DNA of 58,244 nt from Phytobacter massiliensis JC163 (GTDB taxonomy: Bacteria; Pseudomonadota; Gammaproteobacteria; Enterobacterales; Enterobacteriaceae), in assembly GCF_000321045.1 (NCBI RefSeq), contig NZ_HE578949.1, positions 163,205 through 221,448 on the forward strand, in the 5' to 3' direction. The notes under the pieces are model-generated. The model made no database searches. It saw only the letters and a list, made by a program, of their open reading frames with translations, and was not told the DNA's origin. Below, piece after piece: positions 54,698 through 58,244 of this stretch. Both the position numbers and the translations under genes were made by a program. Numbering within the stretch: the first letter of the stretch is position 1; the number at the start of each line of letters is the position of its first letter.

Positions 54698-55912
54698 ATG
54701 AACAAACCCCACTATTTTACCTTGCGCTTTCACGGCTTTGCCGTGGGCAACGATCCCGAAAGCAGTTTTCTGCGTCTTGTTACCCGCCATCACACCTTTT
54801 ATACCGATAAGCGCTTTTTCCAGGACGAGGCGGGCTTCGACCAGCTGCAGAAAGAGAGTCTGCTCCACCTTGGCACCCACCGTTTAAAAGATGGCAGCTA
54901 CTGGATTGACTGGCTAACAGACGGCACAACCACCCTTGAAACCGCAGGCGCTCGCCCGTCGTTACGTTTACCGCTTGGCCGCCTGTTAACGGGCGTTCCG
55001 GCGTTTTTTATCTCGGGTTCGATGATGTTTAGCTGGGGGTTTGCTTTCCTGATGCCGCTGCTGTTCCTGGCCGTCACCATGATGCTGCTGACCTGGGGCC
55101 TGTCCGATGTTCACGCGGTCTGTTTACGCTTTTCTCCACGGGTTCGCGATCTCCAGGCCAGGCTTGAGCAGGCAAAGCGGGGTGATACCGCTTTTTGTGA
55201 AGATATAGGCCCGGCGCTGTTAAACCCGCCGTATCCCGACGCGATGCCGGAAGGCTTCTCAGACTTTGGCCCGCAGCTAAGTGAAATAAAACACACGGTC
55301 TCGGCTGTCAGAAGCGGGGAGTGGAAATCGTATGTTGCTGACAGCTCTGGCGCGGCGCTGGTCTATGTATGTCAGGGACGAGGATTATCGCTGTCATGGC
55401 GGATGGGGGATCCGGCGTTGCGCAGCCAGCTGGATAAAATTCTGCCTTTTTTCTATCGCACCCATGCGCCTTTTATCAGTCAGGGCGACCATGTGCTGAC
55501 CATTTTCAACCACCATTCAAACAAAGCGATCGGCGTCTATAACTTCACCGACGGCGGCTGCTACATCGCCAATGGCAACTGGTATCGCAGCGACCAAAGC
55601 ATGGCGGCTTTTTATCGGGGCGTACTGTTTATCTTCGCCCCCGGCTTGATGGCATTGATGCTGCTTTTTGGCGCGGGCTTTGCGTTGAGCGCGGGGAACG
55701 TATGGCGCTGGCATTCAGTCTGCGGGGCGCTGAAAATTATGGTTTCCGTTATCTGCACCTTTTGTGGCGCGCTGCTCGGCGGCAGTGACCTGGCTATCCA
55801 GCTTACGCGCTTACTTTCATCACGGGTCGGCCACTGGCTACGCCTGCGCAGGCGGCTTGAACAGCTGCGTCAGGAGCAACAGCGCACACCCTGGATTCAG
55901 GAGATTTGGTAA
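54698..55912 (+). CDS. Unrecognised four-helix membrane protein
   Basis: This 404-residue protein has no family I can name. A soluble N-terminal region (1-98), which contains TLRFHGFAVGND and RDKNF-like charged stretches, precedes two close helices (about 99-140, LLTGVPAFFISGSMMF then FAFLMPLLFLAVTMMLLTW). A central soluble part (145-305) has SYVADSSGAALVYVCQGRG and FNHHSNKAIGVYNF. Two further helices follow (about 315-340 and 350-370), then a basic coiled tail (RLRRRLEQLRQEQQR). ATG 54698 is favoured since AAGGA lies eight bases upstream; ATGs at 54668 and 54689 are alternatives. E. coli K-12 has nothing between yajD and tsx. Its stop overlaps a 27-codon ORF. Confidence 0.75.
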   Translation: MNKPHYFTLRFHGFAVGNDPESSFLRLVTRHHTFYTDKRFFQDEAGFDQLQKESLLHLGTHRLKDGSYWIDWLTDGTTTLETAGARPSLRLPLGRLLTGVPAFFISGSMMFSWGFAFLMPLLFLAVTMMLLTWGLSDVHAVCLRFSPRVRDLQARLEQAKRGDTAFCEDIGPALLNPPYPDAMPEGFSDFGPQLSEIKHTVSAVRSGEWKSYVADSSGAALVYVCQGRGLSLSWRMGDPALRSQLDKILPFFYRTHAPFISQGDHVLTIFNHHSNKAIGVYNFTDGGCYIANGNWYRSDQSMAAFYRGVLFIFAPGLMALMLLFGAGFALSAGNVWRWHSVCGALKIMVSVICTFCGALLGGSDLAIQLTRLLSSRVGHWLRLRRRLEQLRQEQQRTPWIQEIW

Positions 55913-55995
55913 TGTTCGCCACCTTTCCCCGGCGCTGCCTGTGCGTGGCGCTTCTGCTGGCGCTCGGCTACTGGCTGAGCCCGTTTACTTTTTAA
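55912..55995 (+). CDS. Possible 27-residue single-helix membrane peptide
   Basis: An ATG overlaps the stop of the preceding membrane-protein gene by one base (TAATG), the typical layout for translational coupling. The 27 codons read MFATFPRRCLCVALL and onward to YWLSPFTF: two Arg, then a hydrophobic span of about 16 residues, which fits a small inner-membrane peptide. The terminator of convergent tsx follows at once. I do not recognise it. Size means chance cannot be excluded, but position and hydrophobicity favour a real gene. Confidence 0.5.
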   Translation: MFATFPRRCLCVALLLALGYWLSPFTF

Positions 55996-55997
55996 CA

Positions 55998-56033
55998 ATA
56001 AAAAGGCACCGACGAGAATCTCGATCGGTGCCT
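55998..56033 (-). terminator. Rho-independent terminator of tsx
   Basis: On the minus strand AGGCACCGA/TCGGTGCCT, a nine-base-pair stem, is followed by TTTTT. It lies 20 bases after the tsx stop. Confidence 0.9.
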
Positions 56034-56053
56034 GATAGTAAGCCGTAAAGGGC

Positions 56054-56935
56054 TTAGAAGTTATAGCCTACCACCAGGTAGCCGCCCCAGCCGGTAGAGC
56101 GCACGCTGAAATCGCCGTTACCGAAGTTCAGGCTCGCGTCGTCGTTCCACTGGCCGCCGTTGTGCCAGTAACGGGCAACGACCGAGTAATGCCAGTGATC
56201 GTAGCTCAGCGCCAGAATATGGCTGGAGGCGATGGAATCGTTGGTACGGGCGCGTTTGTTGTTCAGGTCGTGGAAGTCTTTATCGCCCAGTTCCGAACCC
56301 CAGTCGAAGTTGGTGAAGCCGATATAGCTTAACTGGCCGCCCCACAGCTGGGTAATCGGCACAAAGTATTTCACTTTGAAACGGTAGCCGTCCCACTCGT
56401 TCTCATTCGCCGCCAGGTAGTTCTGCCACTGGTATTTTGCGTAGACGTTCAGCGACAGGCTCATCGGCAGGCCGGTGTCGATATCGGTCCCCAGGCCCAT
56501 ATACCAGGTGCTCTGGCGGCCTGAGGCGTTACGGCCCATATCGTAGATATAGTTGTTGGCAAAATACCACTCTTTGAACGGACCAAACGCCAGGCTGGTA
56601 TTGGTCAGCTTATCAATGGAGAAACGCGGTTCGATCTCCATAAACAGCGGTGAGCCGTGGTTCCAGATCCCTTTCGCGTCGGTGTTACCGCCGAAGAAGA
56701 CCGGTGCGTCCATGTAGCCATAGAAATCAAACCAGTCTTTTTTAGCGAACGCTTCATATTCCAGATAGGTATCGTTGCGGATCTGCGGTCCAAAACGGGT
56801 GTGGTAGCTGCCGACGACGTTAACGCTTTGATGCCACCAGTCGGAAACATACTCCGGCTTGCTGTCTTCTGCTTGTACGACAAAGGAGGTGGAGAGAGCC
56901 AGTGCAGCGCCCGCTGCAAGTAATGTTTTAGTCAT
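56054..56935 (-). CDS. tsx: Nucleoside-specific channel Tsx
   Basis: Tsx is a 12-strand outer-membrane pore for nucleosides and also a receptor for phage T6 and colicin K in E. coli. The 293-residue protein has a signal peptide ([24 protein letters not shown]). Its conserved barrel has [35 protein letters not shown] and [11 protein letters not shown], with the terminal Phe for BAM. The loop near [12 protein letters not shown] differs from E. coli, which could change phage sensitivity. ATG 56935 is chosen over a longer frame to 57034. The 279-base leader may hold CytR/CRP/DeoR sites, as known in E. coli, but I could not place them with confidence. Confidence 0.97.
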   Translation of the reverse strand: MTKTLLAAGAALALSTSFVVQAEDSKPEYVSDWWHQSVNVVGSYHTRFGPQIRNDTYLEYEAFAKKDWFDFYGYMDAPVFFGGNTDAKGIWNHGSPLFMEIEPRFSIDKLTNTSLAFGPFKEWYFANNYIYDMGRNASGRQSTWYMGLGTDIDTGLPMSLSLNVYAKYQWQNYLAANENEWDGYRFKVKYFVPITQLWGGQLSYIGFTNFDWGSELGDKDFHDLNNKRARTNDSIASSHILALSYDHWHYSVVARYWHNGGQWNDDASLNFGNGDFSVRSTGWGGYLVVGYNF

Positions 56936-57146
56936 AATTATGCCACTAATGAAAGATCCCTGTCGGGAAGGAAAGGGTCGACGCATTGCGTTTCTAAATA
57001 TTTCAAATTTCTGCGGGCCTATTATAAGTATCAATGCTCACAAAAATATGTGTTGTTTCACATTACCGACATATACGTAATCGATTGCGTTCACGTTTGC
57101 GTGTAATTTACGGCGGCGATTGTACTGGCGATTATCACTGTCGCCA

Positions 57147-57182
57147 ATAAATAAAGCCCGCCGGGTGCAAACCGGCGGGCTT
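57147..57182 (-). terminator. Rho-independent terminator of yajI
   Basis: AAGCCCGCCGG/CCGGCGGGCTT, 11 base pairs, lies after the yajI stop on the minus strand. A TATTTATT tract follows it. Confidence 0.85.
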
Positions 57183-57214
57183 AAGATGTGACGAATGGAA
57201 AGAAGAAGTATCGA

Positions 57215-57763
57215 CTACTGCTGCTGCACCATCGCAGGCTGGATGTCGTGAATGCGTACAAAACCGAGCTGTTCCGGGGTGATACCGTCAAGCTGCAGCG
57301 CGACGTCGACATCGCTCGGGGCAAGCGTGCTGGCAGGGGCGCTGATAAGCTGGTTTTTAACGTTCACTTCCTGATAGTCCTGGGTCGTACCCTGGATCTG
57401 CCCCCACTCAACGGTGCCGGTAAAGGCGGGCAGCGGCTCGTTGGATTCACCCTGAATGCGCAGGGTGGCGCGCGTGCCGTTAGCGTTTGGCGTGATATCT
57501 TTGAGGGTCATACGCAGCATGCCAAGCTGGCTGTTGAGACGGGCCGGGGTATTGGAGCCGGGCAGCAGGTAGACGCCGCTGCTGGATTTGGCGTTCAGGG
57601 CATTCTGCTGGGTGATTTTGACCGTTTCCTCATTGAGCTTCGTCATCTCTTTATTCAGGGTTTTTACATCCTGATGCAGCTGACGCACTTCGCTTTGCTG
57701 AGCGCAGGCGCTAAGGGCGAAAACGCTTCCCAGCAACAGGGATCTTAGGTAACGTCTTGTCAT
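57215..57763 (-). CDS. yajI: YajI lipoprotein (DUF3251)
   Basis: The 182-residue lipoprotein has the signal RYLRSLLLGSVFALSAC with the lipobox Cys near residue 20. A heptad-like helix follows (VRQLHQDVKTLNKEMTKL), then a beta-rich DUF3251 domain. It matches E. coli YajI (179). The role is unknown. ATG 57763 is chosen; the longer frame to 57832 has no support. It is divergent from nrdR. Confidence 0.93.
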   Translation of the reverse strand: MTRRYLRSLLLGSVFALSACAQQSEVRQLHQDVKTLNKEMTKLNEETVKITQQNALNAKSSSGVYLLPGSNTPARLNSQLGMLRMTLKDITPNANGTRATLRIQGESNEPLPAFTGTVEWGQIQGTTQDYQEVNVKNQLISAPASTLAPSDVDVALQLDGITPEQLGFVRIHDIQPAMVQQQ

Positions 57764-57878
57764 TGTGTCTGTTTCCTTGAACCGGTGATGGTGTAATGGT
57801 AGATCGCAACGGTGCGCTTGCCATCGATCCATTGTCTCAAAAATGTCTCGTCTTTGTTGTCATGCCAGTTCAGGTTAA

Positions 57879-58244
<366 letters not shown>

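Overview
The window is a chromosomal segment from an enteric bacterium of the Enterobacteriaceae. It is close to Escherichia coli but is not E. coli; an Enterobacter/Leclercia/Kosakonia/Klebsiella-type genome is the best fit. Gene order follows the E. coli 8-9.5 minute region almost gene for gene: hemB, autotransporter, iprA, ampH, sbmA, yaiW, yaiY, yaiZ, ddlA, iraP, phoA, psiF, dgcC, proC, yaiI, aroL, yaiA, aroM, ppnP, rdgC, mak, sbcC/sbcD, phoB/phoR, brnQ, proY, malZ, acpH, queA, tgt, yajC, secD, secF, yajD, tsx, yajI, nrdR. No tRNA, rRNA, insertion sequence, integrase or CRISPR array was recognised.

Layout. 1-2.1 kb: an acyltransferase/GNAT gene cut by the window edge, then hemB. 2.1-6.1 kb: an AT-rich control region, a 943-residue autotransporter and the regulator iprA. 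6.1-13.2 kb: envelope and peptidoglycan genes (ampH, sbmA-yaiW, yaiY, yaiZ, ddlA, an extensin-like protein) plus a cysteine hydrolase. 13.3-18.2 kb: an MdtG-like exporter, then iraP, phoA, psiF and dgcC. 18.3-25.5 kb: a Rieske/FAD oxidoreductase, proC, yaiI, aromatic-pathway genes (aroL, yaiA, aroM), ppnP, rdgC and mak. 25.7-29.6 kb: dosC-dosP, an oxygen-sensing c-di-GMP pair placed where E. coli has araJ. 29.7-36.2 kb: sbcDC and phoBR, divergent. 36.2-43.8 kb: brnQ, proY, an AT-richer gene for an exported MORN-2/Sel1 repeat protein, and malZ. 43.8-48.5 kb: a DUF2339/DUF3999 membrane pair and acpH. 48.6-54.2 kb: queA-tgt-yajC-secD-secF. 54.3-58.2 kb: yajD, an unrecognised four-TM protein with a coupled 27-codon ORF, tsx, yajI and the start of nrdR.

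Themes. Phosphate starvation: phoBR, phoA and psiF, with Pho boxes in front of phoB and phoA, and iraP beside them. Cyclic di-GMP: dgcC and dosC make it, dosP breaks it down, and both dos proteins keep their haem-pocket residues. Envelope biogenesis and transport: Sec membrane subunits, Tsx, SbmA, DdlA, AmpH and several lipoproteins.

Sequence quality. At least seven ±1 disruptions, and probably an eighth, fall in A/T homopolymers and break otherwise normal genes: acyltransferase, ampH, dgcC start, proC, rdgC, mak twice, dosP. Correcting one base at each restores full-length, family-typical proteins. This pattern suggests homopolymer sequencing error rather than true gene decay.

The least explained pieces are the MORN-2/Sel1 protein (39.5-41.7 kb), the autotransporter with its palindrome-rich leader (2.1-5.4 kb), the four-TM protein with its 27-residue partner (54.7-56.0 kb), and a basic 47-codon ORF between phoR and brnQ.
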